A stretch of DNA of 64,000 bases from Mytilus californianus (Eukaryota > Mollusca > Bivalvia > Mytilida > Mytilidae): assembly GCF_021869535.1 (NCBI RefSeq), contig NW_026262679.1:83945143-84009142 (forward strand), given 5' to 3'. Positions 36,032 through 48,270 of the stretch are shown here, in pieces. A program made the position numbers and the translations under genes. Numbering within the stretch: the first letter of the stretch is position 1; every line of letters begins with the position of its first letter. Below the pieces are notes generated by a model. That model saw nothing but the letters and a program-made list of their open reading frames with translations. It was not told the origin of the DNA and made no database searches.

Positions 36032-38499
36032 TCAAAAGAACCAAAGTCGAAGCTTTTGCTAAGCCTTTTGAACTGCATCCTTCTCGACTGACCATTGAAT
36101 TGAGAGCGCATCTTTCCAAATGGTGGAAAATTGCATCGGAATATTATCCAAAGGGATATATCTTTTTATTACAACAATCCTCTGCAGATTTTTGGAAAAC
36201 TTTTCATATTTTGCCCGCTCGATTTCAAAACGTGCCCATTCATTTTTAACAATTGAAGGCGTTACTAGAAATATTATGTGTCTACATCTGTTTATTGACG
36301 TAGCTCTTTCGGTAGCAATCGATTCGCCTACAATAAAATATCTATCTTCAAAGCATATTTTGAAACCCAATTCGTCCTCTACTTCCTCTTGCAATTCTTT
36401 CACTAAAGAAACGCAGTCATCAGTATATGAAACGTAAACGTCATAATCAAATGTTAGCTCCAGCCCTTTCTCAGCAAATCTTTGGAAATTTCGAAAGGAA
36501 AAGAACCTTATCCTCCATCTGAAATTGTATAATAGTGCAATACAAAGCACACTCGATAAAACAGAAACCAATAATGAAATGCCTAATTTGATCCAAACGG
36601 TAGTATCACAGTCAACGAAATAATGATGAAAGTCTTCAGTGACATTTCTTGTATAGTTGATGCTTTTTCTTGAAGAAACCCAACAAGAGTAATTACCATT
36701 GTTATCTAACTTTGCTTTAGTTGTCAAAATGCAACGTAGAAATTTCGTTGCGCCACACGAACAAATAAACGGGTTAGTATTTAGATATTATTTAAATATT
36801 CCATGATTTCTATGCTGGGTATCAATCCAATCTAGTATATTCTTTCCAATTATTGTTAATTGAGTGTGTGATAAATCGAGTGCGACAATGCTATAAACGG
36901 TTGTAACTACATCTGGAACAGTCTCAAAAAAGTAGTATGAGATGAATAGAGCTGTTTTAAATCAAGTAGTAGCCCGAGTGAATTTGCTTTGATTTTCCAG
37001 ATATAATAATATGATATATCCAAATTCATTATATTTGGACAAAAACTTATTATTGTTGTATTAGTTTGTAAAACATTGAACAAGTGTGTTTCTTTCAAGA
37101 TAAGTGCTTTTAGATGGATCAAAATCGGAATTTTTGCCTTTCCAGTAGTTTTTACTGAATTTATACCTTAATCTAAATGATTCAAACTGTTAAATTCTTC
37201 CATAGTTATAAGTGGGAATAAATTTGCTTCAACGTAAGATATTTCAAGGTGACAAAGGAAGCCATTTTTTGCTTTTATTTCTAGAAATGAACCTTCCGTC
37301 ATCAAATGAGTTATTCTCATAAACTGAATTTGACTCGGAAGTATAAATGTCATTGAAATGACCTCTCTTGCCCATTTGCCTAGAACTTGTTCAACTCTTG
37401 TTAAGTTACCCTTTGTTAGTTATTACGTTAAGGAAAGTTGGATTCTTGAATCCTAATGGGAAATATGAAAAATTTATTATTTTATTGTTGGTAATCTTGA
37501 ACGTAAACAAGGCGAAATCAACTCCCCAGCTATCCATACTCAAAATATTAGCAGATATAATAACACATTCAAAGCACTCTGGACGTTGAAACAAAAGTAA
37601 CGATTTGTTTTTTACTAAAATAATGTCATTTTCGGATAAGTCTTAGGTTTTTATACAGATAGTATATGTATATTTCATCATCTCTGGTGTAAGAATTTCT
37701 GGACCAATGCTATGCTTCCAATCTGGACGAGGTATTCCGCGAAAAAGAAGTGCATCCATTGTTTTGTTCTGAAATGGATGTAAAATGTTTAGGGCCTATG
37801 TTAAATGAATATTGATGTTCGTGAGATTTAGTTCTTTAAGATGTGGAAACGGAACTAAAACGCCACCTTCAATGACAACAAATTCTTTACACGTTGTCAT
37901 GTGGAACTCCTTTAAACTTACCGGCATTTCCAAAAATGTTTCATTTGTAATAAATGATTTACGTGGCAATAATTAAGACTCAACTTTTGTAAATAGTACA
38001 GTGACTTGAACTGCTCTCAAAACGTTTCATTAAACACAAGATCAATGCTCAGCTCTCGCAATTTACTAAGTCCACCCACTGGAATTTTATATGGGTTGTA
38101 GTCTCGAGTTTTCATATTTCTACTTATATCTAAATCTGATAAATTATTTAAGCTCTCAAACACTCCCTGAGGATACGACTCAGATACTTTCAGATCATTT
38201 TAAGACAAAGACAAATTTTTCAATAATGATAAGCCACAGAAAGCCTTTGTATGCAACCATCTGATGTCATTATTATCAATTATAAGATATTCTAGATACT
38301 TATATCTATAAAACCCATTGGCATCCAGTCTGGTTAGTCGATTATTACTTAAATCCAATTTCTTTATATCAGGTGATAAAAACATCGGAGTCGATGTTAT
38401 TCCTTGATGTTTACACAAAGCCTCTTTATAGCTGTGCATATTATGTGTGATATTGCATTTTGCAAACACAGTTCTATATGGGTAAAAAGTGTAAAACAC
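36032..38499 (-). pseudogene. Toll-like receptor copy C, pseudogene
   Basis: Collinear with the intact TLR but the start codon and first half of the signal peptide are gone: at about 38500 the PYRTVFAKC segment abuts sequence that in copy B lies well upstream of the gene. LRR 1-3 (LDLSNNRLTRLDANGFYRY and on) are open to 38200, then stops and shifts recur through the LRR region (for example 37920-37960, 37490-37640, 36780-36980). The transmembrane helix and TIR are open from 36727 to a TAG at 36059-36061, which replaces the Trp codon of TIR box 3. The BB loop reads EDRYFIVGES, so Asp is also changed to Tyr. Confidence 0.9.
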
Positions 38500-40754
38500 A
38501 TAAAGTAAAGGCCGATGAAGCGTTAACAGTTGTGACTATTTACATATTATGATAACGCTCACCTATTTAAATACCGATATCATTTTTCAACACAATGAGA
38601 CAATGAATACATGCACACCAGGGTAGATTCTATTTCCACAGGTGTTAAAGTCGTCATACCGGGAAGCGGTTAGTATTATGATTTGGTCCAGTAGGACATG
38701 TTTGGTCCAGTGTGTTCTGCATGACAAACAATGACAAAATGTAAACATTGCATTTTATCCTAAAAGAAGTTATGAAAATAAATTTCGTCTGATAAGTAGC
38801 TTTGTGTATAGCTATTATGTTTGTAAATGCAAACTTTGTATTATATATAGGTAATAGTATGAAAAATATAACGTACGACAATTTTTTAAAACTTAAGTTA
38901 TTGTTTTTACACATAAAAAAAATCCCCTTTTCATGCTTGATCCAGTTTTATAACAAACAATCGCTTTAAAATATTCTGTAAAACTCGCCACTTTTGCCAA
39001 TAATTCATTAATCATAATATGTCATAGTTTGATTAAGAATGTTATGGTTTGGTTCAAGTTCATCATGGTTCAGTGTTGTAACTCACACATGTTCATTATC
39101 CATATGAAATAAAATTAGTGAGTAGATGAATAAATGTGATGCAATTATTTCAAATATTTTAAGTTTATAGCGTTATTGAAAATACATGCAAAAATAACGA
39201 CAAGGACAAACAGGTTTTAATGAATGGGTTTTGTTTGAAAAATGTCAGAATGGAGTGCTGCTGTCAAACTTATGACCTAAAACAATATCTTTATTTAGCA
39301 AATAATAGTTAAGAAAGCAGAGCTTATAATAATTTTGTCTAAATTTTACTTTCAGATTGTGTTATCAGGTATTCAGAATGAAGCATCTCAGCTATGTCGT
39401 TTACAGACAGAAGTAAAATGTTTTTGAAAATTGGATTTCGATTCTATCTCACAAAAAATCTTAGCTTCATGATAGTTTAATTCCAGAACTTAGATGAAAG
39501 GATAAAATAGACTTCTTTATCGACAGTTCTTTCAAAATAAAAATTGGAGGGGACGGGGTTCAAGTCTTCTTAATTAATCAAAATGTAGTTGTAGCTTTAA
39601 TAACTAAATAATTATAAAATTTTTATTCGGCTGCCATAGCAACAATGTACCGGAATCTGCATCTGCAATGAAAATAATAACGACTTAAACTTTTTTCTTT
39701 CTCTTGTAAGGAAAACTACATAAATGCTAAGACAGTGAATAGCAAGATATATAATAAACCATCAAGGAGCTATGTATTATTAGATATGCTTTCTTATGTT
39801 CATCTGTTATCTTATTGGTGATACATTTTGTACAGGTACCCTGACATAGTGATTAAATCAAAGATCTGTTAATGCAGAGTAAAAAGAAAAATCAAACAGC
39901 ATGATCAATAAACTGAGGGCATGTAGATGAAAGGGATGTAAGAAAACTTTCAACAACACATATATCTTGTTTATGACGTTCTAAGACAGTTGTATAAAAA
40001 AAACTAGGAATAAACATTTGATGAGACACTATTGGGGTCCTAATAGGCAGGTATATCTTGCTTGATTTATATGTACCGGTATATATTCATGCAGATGTTC
40101 ATATTTCCCTAACAACGTGAAACAATGAGATTTACTCCAAAAACTTGATGTTCATGCTGCAATCTGATTAAGGAATGTTATAAATTTTCGTTACTTTATT
40201 TTTCTAAATAACAGCTAGCAATGCAATGGTGGTATAATTTAAACCATTTTGTCTTTTATCGCATGATCTAAATAGACATTCAATAACAGGTGCCCCGATT
40301 ACGTTACGTGACTTTACATCGACGTTTTCTCATTATGACGATTACCGCCACAAGCCTGGAAATGTCATGGCGGATCACATAAGTCGTAGACTTGGGTCTT
40401 GTTGTGACTCATTTTGAGGTGGGGGTATATACGACAAAATATAGAGTCTACTTTCGGAATGATTCATACGCGGTTCCATGTAAGGACTTCCGGTGAAATG
40501 GGGGGAGGGGGGGGGGGGCGTGACCATATATGGTATCCAGACCATATTTGTGAACGCCTAACGCCTATTTTGCATAAAACTGAGCACACCCTACTACTCA
40601 CATATGATCTCTTCATTTTTTTATCGACCTAATTCTACATATGTCACATATACGGAATTTTGTAAGTAACTGACGACTTTTACATTTTTTTGTAACTCTT
40701 TAGTATATTTCTTATCTTAATTAATCTCGGTTATCAACGTAAAAAAGGAATGAC
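38500..40754. other. TLR C upstream flank and start of unit 4, no gene
   Basis: About 38500-38930 is conserved TLR upstream flank. Unit 4 starts near 38985 and matches 296-450 of unit 1. About 39545-40590 is an insertion relative to unit 3, which joins the flanking parts near 28580; it includes a G-rich stretch near 40500-40518. No ORF worth calling. Confidence 0.5.
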
Positions 40755-41265
40755 CAAAAAGTAAAATAGCAAAAATACCGAACTCAAAGGAAAATTAAAA
40801 ACGGAAAGTCCTTTACCAAATGGCAAAATCAAAATCTCAAACACATCTTACGAAAGGAAAATTACTGTCATATTCCTGACTTGAACCTGGTTTTATAGCA
40901 AGCTAAACCTCTCACTTTTATGAAAGTCGCATAGAATTCCATTATATTAACAACAATGTGTGAGCAAAGCAAACAGACATAATAGGTTAAATTGTCAAAT
41001 ATTGGGTAACAGCAATCAACATTGTGTTATAGTCTTATTCACTATAAAAACAAATAACTATTTCAACAAGGAAAATGAAAATATCATATAGACACTCTAT
41101 AGACAAAGTACATTAGCAAAAATGAAAGACAAGAAAACAAAAAAAGACCACAGCACAATAACACAATGGCGGGATGTATAAATACCGAGCCACGCCAAAA
41201 ATATATTACCAAAAATGGACTGGACTAAACAGTAAAGTTAAAAATATACAAAGACAATATTTTTA
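40755..41265. repeat. Repeat family R3 copy
   Basis: Matches 23926-24440, including CGCATAGAATTCCATTATAT. Absent from unit 3 at the matching site near 28755, so inserted or lost after those units separated. Confidence 0.6.
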
Positions 41266-41916
41266 CTGATAGATGTTCAAAATTGGTCAAAAAAATTTTC
41301 CCTCTGAAACTAATGAGCCAGTTTGAACTGTAGGCTATAGTTTTAAAAAATGTATCCGATGATCCCGCCTGTCAATGAACATGGATGCCAAGCTGAAAAT
41401 AGAATATGGAGGTTAAACGAAAGTATTGTTCATTATATTTAAAACCGTTGTAGATACAGAAAATCAAAAAGAGACAGACATTATCTGAATAAACAAGATC
41501 TACCGATATTTAACTTTTACCAAAAACTGCCAGACAACTCCTAATGTAATTATTGTGCTTCAATGACGACTTTTACATTTTCATTTTCTATAAATCTATA
41601 ATAAATAAAGTGAAACTATAAATAACAAAAATGATCAGCATGTCAAGATCGTCTGATTTTATTGTTTGAATCAAAATCTTCAGTAGATTCATTATAGGAT
41701 TAATTACTCTTGAAAGACAATTGGTACCCATTTGTGTTTTTTGTGCGGAAACTGACATAGTAAATAGAGAAAAAAAAAAATATTCACAGCAAAGATCACC
41801 AGAACAAGATCTATAAATAAGTCAAATAGACTAAATCTTCAAATGACTCTTTATAGAAATTATTGTCCTAGAACAAAAATCTTTACCCATTTGTTACTAT
41901 TTTAAGTAACTATCAC
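41266..41916. repeat. Fragments of repeat family R7
   Basis: Aligns with 29070-29740 of unit 3. Noncoding. Confidence 0.5.
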
Positions 41917-42509
41917 AATACCATAAACGGTACCAATTGTTCTGTACCAGATGTGCATTTCGACAATCAATGTCTCTTCAGTGATGCTCGAGGCCAAAAT
42001 ATTTGAAAATCCAAAGCTTATTAAAAAGGCGAAGAGCTATAAACCAAAATGGACAAAAAGTATAGCAAAAGCTGGGCAAGAAATCAGAGCTTTGCATGAG
42101 GGAGATATATTCCTCTATTTAAAAAGATTTCTTAAATTTTATAACAGCAAATTTTAATAACACAAAATCCGTATTTTCATGCCAGCACCGAAGTATCGGC
42201 TACTGGGCTGGTGATACCCTTGGGGACTAACAGTCCACTAGCAGAGGCATCGACCCAGTTGTAGTAATAACATAAACGGTACTATTTTTCTGCACCAGAT
42301 GCTCATTTCGACAATCAATGTCTCGTCAGTGATGCTCGAGGCCAAAATATTTGAAAATCCAAAGCTTATTCAAAAGATGAAGAGCTATAAACCAAAAAAG
42401 GACAACAAGTATAGCCAAAGCCGGGCAAAGAATCTGAGCTTGGCATGAGAGAGATATATTCCTGTATTTAAAATAATTTCCAAAATTTTGTAACAGCCAA
42501 TTTTTATAA
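41917..42509 (+). repeat. Two tandem copies of an interspersed repeat (R5) inserted in unit 4
   Basis: Two similar segments (about 41919-42160 and 42264-42509), each starting around a CATAAACGGTAC motif and containing CAGTGATGCTCGAGGCC, are separated by about 100 bp. Unit 3 reads CACAAATGTTTTTATTGC straight through near 29747, and CACAA occurs on both sides of the insertion here. A 68-residue open frame at 41951-42157 lies in the first copy but is broken in the second; no function claimed. Confidence 0.55.
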
Positions 42510-42714
42510 CACAAATGTTTTTAATGCATTGTATCAATATCCCAATATACCAGGTAAGCTGTACATGCTACTTGGAGCCTGTAGTAGTGTTATTTGTGGA
42601 AACAATAGTAGATAGAGAATAAATGTAAACATAAAAATGATCAGTAGGACAAGATCTACTATTAAGTCGACATAGCCAAAATCGTCAGTCGACTATTCAG
42701 TCGAGGATTACGCC

Positions 42715-43535
42715 ATGAAACGGGGTACCTCCGAAAAAGAAGACGTAGACTCTTTCCGAATTGGTCAAGGCTTTGAGGTCGTTGAATTAGAATTGAATGG
42801 GTCTATAAACACTCATGCTTCATCTATCATCAAAGACCAAAACGTTGCTAAACATTTGTCTGATCTCCATGACAAACATGTTGCTGTCCCTGCAGATAAT
42901 GTCTCGAATATTATTGTTTTTGTGTGTAAATCACATTACATAAACTGCTTGATAACGAAATTAGTAATTGGCAATTCATTTGGAGTATCAACATATACGC
43001 CCACGACACCTACCAAAGAAGAAATTCTGATCAGGCAGAGGTTGGTCTGTCCTGTTTTCCTTTTGAATTTCTACCAAAGATCAAGAACTTGTTCTTCATT
43101 CACTGTACTGGATACCCAAATTACAGGAGTGTCATTTCACACAACGTTATATTGCTGGTTCTGTCAAGCAATCTACGAAATATATTTGCAAACTATATAT
43201 AGCTATTCAAATCAATTTTACTGCAATCAAAACCGGGTTTCAGAGTTACTGTGAAACTACATATTCCAAGGGCGGTGTAAATTTTGAAAATCGAAAGATC
43301 TGTTATTATATTTACAATCTCAGGCTCTTTACTCTTGCAATAGAATAAAAAAATGTCTTTACTACATTTTACACTAGTATACCCAACTCTAAACTTAAAG
43401 ACTGACGGAACTTATTAAAAAAAAAAAATAGTCAACGTAGATACTTATACATTGTTTAAGGAAGGGATACATCATTCTTTGTAAAAAATAAATCACTCTA
43501 ATTCAAACAATATATTGTGTGAAACTGACATCATC
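42715..43535 (+). pseudogene. Decayed reverse-transcriptase retroelement, old copy P4
   Basis: The best preserved N-terminal part of the element: an open frame from 42715 reads SFRIGQGFEVVE, KHLSDLHDKHVAVPADN, IIVFVCKSHYINCLITKL and TYTPTTPTKEEIL, then shifts frame near 43030. The Tyr-Thr-Pro-Thr segment lies upstream of the reverse-transcriptase core. Only the first part of the element remains; it is cut at about 43535. Confidence 0.65.
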
Positions 43536-43689
43536 TGAAAAGAAATTGGACTGCGATCACATTGTTGATTATAATACAATTATCGATTAAAAAGAACCGT
43601 AGACAATTATCTTGGCAATTTGTTTTACTGGTAATTTATAAAGTCTGATAAATATTATCTAATAAAAAACAGAAGTTTACTGGTAATTT

Positions 43690-44100
43690 TTGTTCTCTTA
43701 AGTAATTTTGGTCTAATGCCAGGGAAATCCCTATCACCCCTTTTGTATTCATTTCACGTCGATAACACGGCAATTGAATTTATGAGTTAGTAATATTTAA
43801 TTTGTATTTGATTATGCATGCTAAGATACAGTTTTACTCAATAAAAAATTTCCTGATTTACAAATAACCTATTGATTATGTTAGCACGTATTCAAGAGCG
43901 TGGATATAACATGCATATAAACGCTTTGATAACAAAAATTGTAATTTTTAGAAGCGAAATGTTATGAAGTTTGGGGACACTACAAAGCAGACGACTGAGA
44001 CATTGAAAAATTTGTGTATCTTTTATTCCAATTTTCGTCAGTTTTAGTTGTTTTAATTGATATTGGTCGGACAATGCGGAATAACTCAGATCTATATTGG
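43690..44100 (+). pseudogene. LINE reverse-transcriptase relic (unit 4)
   Basis: Degenerate counterpart of 32040-32600: SPLLYS region near 43735, damaged YADD region near 43815, and the YKADD segment near 43980. No coding capacity. Confidence 0.55.
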
Positions 44101-45786
44101 TAAAAACTCTATGTGTTTTACTACTAGGGTTGTTCCTCGCTTTGTTACAGGTAAAAAAAAAATGAAATTGGATACCTCTACCTCAAAATGTGTGTAAAGA
44201 TGTGGAATGATTAACTTTGAGTAGTCAGTATGTATGTTTTATGATTAATACTATATATTAACACCATTTTGCTATTGTGTTTGCAATCTTTAAAATTTTA
44301 GTTGTAAATAAAGGCAACAGTAGTATACCGATTTCAATAGTCATATTAACCTAAAACAAAACAAAACATTTTGGACTTTTTATTTCATAAAGCAATTACG
44401 AGAAAAAAATATTGTTTATTAAACATGTGGTCAATTCTGAAATACAGCCTTTATTCTAAATTGTTTTTTGCGGGGAGTGTGTTCAGTTTAACAAGTTTTT
44501 CTTAGCTAGCTTGAAGCTCAGAGACGGGTCAGGTAACAATCTGAATATAGTCAAGGTAATATGAGTCTGCATATGTTTCTATAGAAATCTTGTGATTCAT
44601 TGAACATTTGAATTCGTTTTTTTCTTGTACATACAAAATTCACGAAAATTGATATCCAACGAATAATAATGAATCCACAGTACCTTGAATCATGCGAATA
44701 ATTGGACATACTCCAGGGAATATCCATGCCATATTACCGTATTCCTAATCTGTTTGTGTACAGTGTATTTGATGGTTACTCCAGAAACATTTGTTCGCAT
44801 AGAAATCAAATACAATTTTTACATTCTGAATATGCATCTTATAAAAGCAGCTGGTTATCATGCATCTGTTAATCGACAAATTCAACTAGATTGATTGAAA
44901 TGATTCAGTCTTTTTTTTCCATGTAAGATAATGCAAAACTTTATTATTTTAGACAGAAAAAATAAAACGATACGAATCACTAATATGCTAGCCAGAAATA
45001 TAGATATTTTTCAGTGTTGTAAGTGTCATATCGCCAATTTAAACCCCATTCATATTCCACATTTTTTTATTCTGCTATTTGCACAGCTCTTTCAATATTT
45101 TCCTTGAAGTTTATTTTCATAAAAACCAGGTATATCTTGATTACAATATCTTTATATATGCTAATTTTCAACAATTTTTTTTATTCCAACGTTGCCGATA
45201 CGAAAATCTCTTCTGGCGTACCAAATTATAAGCTTGGTATCTTTAATTTTTTTTATATAGCGTTCTAGAAGTCAGCTACTACTAAAAATTATTAATAAAG
45301 AAATGTTATTTTTAAACATTTATTTATACTAGTTGTCCAAATGGTTAGAAATTTCATTTAGATCGTAGTGTTGATTATAGTTACAGATCGTTCATTTGAA
45401 AATATTGTAAATTTCTGTCGTTTAATTGTAGAAACCGGAAGATTAAAACAGGTGTGACAAACATTTAAATTTGAATGTAATAAATAAATCATCAATAATT
45501 GAATGTATTCATATCAGTAACATAGATATCAAAAAAATATACTGTGCTGCAATACACTCAGTTATATGTAAACAATTTCTTGCAATATTTATCCCCATAT
45601 TACACGTGTACAATAGTGTATCTAGATTATGCACTAGTTTTTAGTATCCTTACTTTTAACAATAACAAAAAAAAACATACCGGGAAAACTATTTGAAATT
45701 AACAAAATAAACAAAAATTAATAGGAAACGTTAACACATACATAGTACATTTCCCATTTTGTTGACGCCTGTACCTTAAAACTACA
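44101..45786. other. TLR D 3' flank, no gene
   Basis: Aligns in parts with the TLR C flank (34140-34320, 35160-35320 and 35750-36030). It holds one MITE half at 44575-44680. No gene seen. Confidence 0.5.
44575..44680. mobile_element. Half copy of a TA-flanked MITE
   Basis: Ends with CCAACGAATAATAATGAATCCACAG followed by TA, as does the complete copy at 52724-52932, but the left terminus is missing. Unit 3 lacks it between about 35240 and 35260. Confidence 0.6.
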
Positions 45787-48270
45787 TCAAAAGAACCAAA
45801 GTCGAAGCTTTTGCCAAGCCATTTGTACTGCATCCTTCTCGACTGGCCATTGAATTAAAAGTGCATCTTTCCAAATGGTAGAAAATTCCATCGGAATAGT
45901 ATCCAAAGGAATATCTCTTGTAATAACTACAATCCTCTGCAGATTTTTGGAAAACTTTTCATACTTTGCTCGCTCGATTTCAAACCTTGTCCATTCATTT
46001 TTAACAATTGACGGCGTTACTAGAAATATTATGTGTCTACATCTGTTTATTGACGTAGCTCTTTCGGTAGCAATCGATTCGCCTACAATGAAATCTCTAT
46101 CTTCAAAGCATATTTTGAAACCCCATTCGTCCTCTACTTTCTCTTGCAATTCTTTCACAAAAGAAACGCAGTCATCGGAATATGAAACGTAAACGTCATA
46201 ATCAAATGTTAGCTTCAGCTCTTTCTCAGCAAATCTTCGGAAATTTCGAAAGAAAAAGAACATTATCCTCCATCTGAAATTGTATAATAGAGCAATACAA
46301 AGCACACTCGATAAAACAGAAACCAATAATGAAATGCCTAATTTGATCCAAATGGTAGTATCACAGTCAACGAAATAATGATGAAAGTCTTCAGCGACAT
46401 TTCTTGTATAGTTGATGCCTTTTCTTGAAGAAACCCAGCAAGAGTAATTACCATTATTATCTAGGTTTACTTTAGTTGTCAAAATCCAACGTAGAAATTT
46501 CGTCGCGTCACACGAACAAATAAGCGGGTTATTATGTAGATATAATTTAAAACTTCCATGTTTTTTATGCTGGGAATCAATCCAATCTAGTATATTCTTT
46601 CCAATTGTTGTTAATTGATTGTATGACAAATCGAGTTCGACAATGCTATAAAAGGTTGTAACAACATCTGGAATAGTCTCAAATAAATTATGAGATAGAT
46701 TGAGTTGTTTTAGATGAAGAAGTTGCCCAAACGAATTTGCTTTGATTTTCCAGATATAATTATATGATATATCCAAATTCATTATATTTGGACAAAAACA
46801 TAATATTGTTGTATTGGTTTGTAAAACATTGAACAATTGTGTTTCTTTTAAGATGATTGTTTTCAGATGAATTAAAACCGAAATTTTTCTCTCTCCAATA
46901 GTTAGAACAGAACTGATACCTGACAGATCCAAATGCTCCAAACTATTGAATCCTTCAAAAGTCAAAAGTGGAAATACATCTGTTTCAAAATAGGATATTT
47001 CAAGGTGACGAAGGGAGCTGTTTATTGTTTTTATTTCCCTAAAGGCATTTTTAGCCATAAGATGCGTCATTCTCAAAAAAAGGATTTGACTCGGAAATGT
47101 TACTGTAATTGGAATAACCTTTCTTCTCCAATGGCCTTGAACTTTTTCAATGCTTGTATAGTTATCTTTTGTTACTATGTCGAGGAAAATTGGGTTTTTG
47201 AATCGTAAAGGAAAATATGAAAAATCAATTATTTTAATATTGGTCATCGTGTATAAAAATTTGAAGAAATAACCTGCCCAGTTATCCAAACTAAATCTAT
47301 TAGCAGATAACATAACATTTTCAAAGCACTCTGGATGTTCAAACTGAACAAACGATTTGTTTTTAACTAATATAATGTCATTGTCAGAGAAGTCTAATGT
47401 TTTTATACAAATAGTTGATATATATTTCATCATCTCTGGTGTAAGAATAACTGAATCTAAGCCTTGTTTAGAAACAGGATGAGATATTCCGCGAAGTAGT
47501 AGCGCATCCATTGATTTCTTCTGAAATGGATGTAAAATGTTAAGAGCCTGTGTTAAGTGAATATTGCTGTTCGTAAGATTCAGCAATTTTAGATGTGGAA
47601 ATGGAACTAAAACACCACCTTCAATAACAACAAAGTCTTTACAAGTTGTCATGTGGAATTCCTTTATATGTATCGGCATTTCTGAGAATGTTGTATTGTA
47701 TAGATAGTTTACGTGGCAATAATCAAATTTCAATATATGTAAATTGTGCAGTTTCTTGAACTGCTGTCCAAACGTTGCATTTAATACAAGATCGATGCTC
47801 AGCTCACGTAAGTTACTGAGTCCGCCGACGGGAATTTTGTACGGGCTGTAGTTTAGAGTTTTTATATTTCTACTTATGTCTAAAACTGATAAATTCTGTA
47901 AGGATTCAAATACTTCACGATGATACGATTTAGATACATCCAGATTATTTTTAGACAAAGACAAATGTCTCAATAATGATAAGCCATGAAAAGCCTTAGA
48001 ATACAACATTCTGATGCCATTATGATCAATTATTAGATCTTCTAGATACTTATATCTGTAGAATCCGTCTGAATCGAGTCTGGTCAGTCTATTGAAACTT
48101 AAATCCAATTTCGTTATATCGGGTGGTAAATTCATCGGAACCGAAGTAAATCCTTGGTATTTACACATAGCCTCCTTATGGCCCAGCATATTAATAGTTA
48201 TATTGCATTTTGCAAACACAGTTCTATATGGGCAAACAAATGTAATACACAAAACTATGAAGATAAACAT
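45787..48270 (-). CDS. Toll-like receptor (copy D), intact single-exon CDS, 827 aa
   Basis: Membrane pattern-recognition receptor that would signal through its cytoplasmic TIR domain. The ATG at 48270 was chosen because the frame upstream offers only TTG three codons earlier. Layout: signal peptide 1-20 (ending VFA), N-terminal cysteines C22 and C36, about 20 leucine-rich repeats from 52 to 560 (LDLSFNRLTRLDSDGF to LDLSYNQLTTIG), LRRCT with C585, C587, C611 and C636, transmembrane helix 640-663, TIR from about 690. TIR box 1 is YDVYVSYSDDC (691-701); box 2 is DRDFIVGES (724-732) with V729 where most TLRs have Pro; the box 3 FW is AW (818-819). Stop TGA at 45787-45789. Many Asn-X-Ser/Thr sites. 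A single LRRCT next to the membrane matches the vertebrate-type (sccTLR) layout. It is the only unbroken copy of five; ligand unknown. Confidence 0.95.
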   Translation of the reverse strand: MFIFIVLCITFVCPYRTVFAKCNITINMLGHKEAMCKYQGFTSVPMNLPPDITKLDLSFNRLTRLDSDGFYRYKYLEDLIIDHNGIRMLYSKAFHGLSLLRHLSLSKNNLDVSKSYHREVFESLQNLSVLDISRNIKTLNYSPYKIPVGGLSNLRELSIDLVLNATFGQQFKKLHNLHILKFDYCHVNYLYNTTFSEMPIHIKEFHMTTCKDFVVIEGGVLVPFPHLKLLNLTNSNIHLTQALNILHPFQKKSMDALLLRGISHPVSKQGLDSVILTPEMMKYISTICIKTLDFSDNDIILVKNKSFVQFEHPECFENVMLSANRFSLDNWAGYFFKFLYTMTNIKIIDFSYFPLRFKNPIFLDIVTKDNYTSIEKVQGHWRRKVIPITVTFPSQILFLRMTHLMAKNAFREIKTINSSLRHLEISYFETDVFPLLTFEGFNSLEHLDLSGISSVLTIGERKISVLIHLKTIILKETQLFNVLQTNTTILCFCPNIMNLDISYNYIWKIKANSFGQLLHLKQLNLSHNLFETIPDVVTTFYSIVELDLSYNQLTTIGKNILDWIDSQHKKHGSFKLYLHNNPLICSCDATKFLRWILTTKVNLDNNGNYSCWVSSRKGINYTRNVAEDFHHYFVDCDTTIWIKLGISLLVSVLSSVLCIALLYNFRWRIMFFFFRNFRRFAEKELKLTFDYDVYVSYSDDCVSFVKELQEKVEDEWGFKICFEDRDFIVGESIATERATSINRCRHIIFLVTPSIVKNEWTRFEIERAKYEKFSKNLQRIVVITRDIPLDTIPMEFSTIWKDALLIQWPVEKDAVQMAWQKLRLWFF

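Larger units (their letters stand above)
28230..38930. repeat. Segmental duplication unit 3 (shortened retroelement block plus TLR copy C)
   Basis: Begins where AAGGAGATGCTAAACATTTAC matches 15060 of unit 2, and continues through the P3 relic, LINE relic and TLR copy C to the shared upstream flank ending near 38930. Relative to unit 1 it lacks the equivalent of about 2380-6068, because the P3 relic (31345) runs almost directly into the sequence after the minus-strand LINE relic. Confidence 0.7.

Noticed and set aside
42715..43254. 179-residue gene
   Set aside because: It is the N-terminal remnant of the reverse-transcriptase element, frameshifted after about 100 residues.
45875..46192. Plus-strand open frame opposite the TIR domain, with versions at 10187, 24940 and 36120
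   Set aside because: Antisense shadow of the conserved TIR coding sequence; its recurrence reflects TLR duplication.
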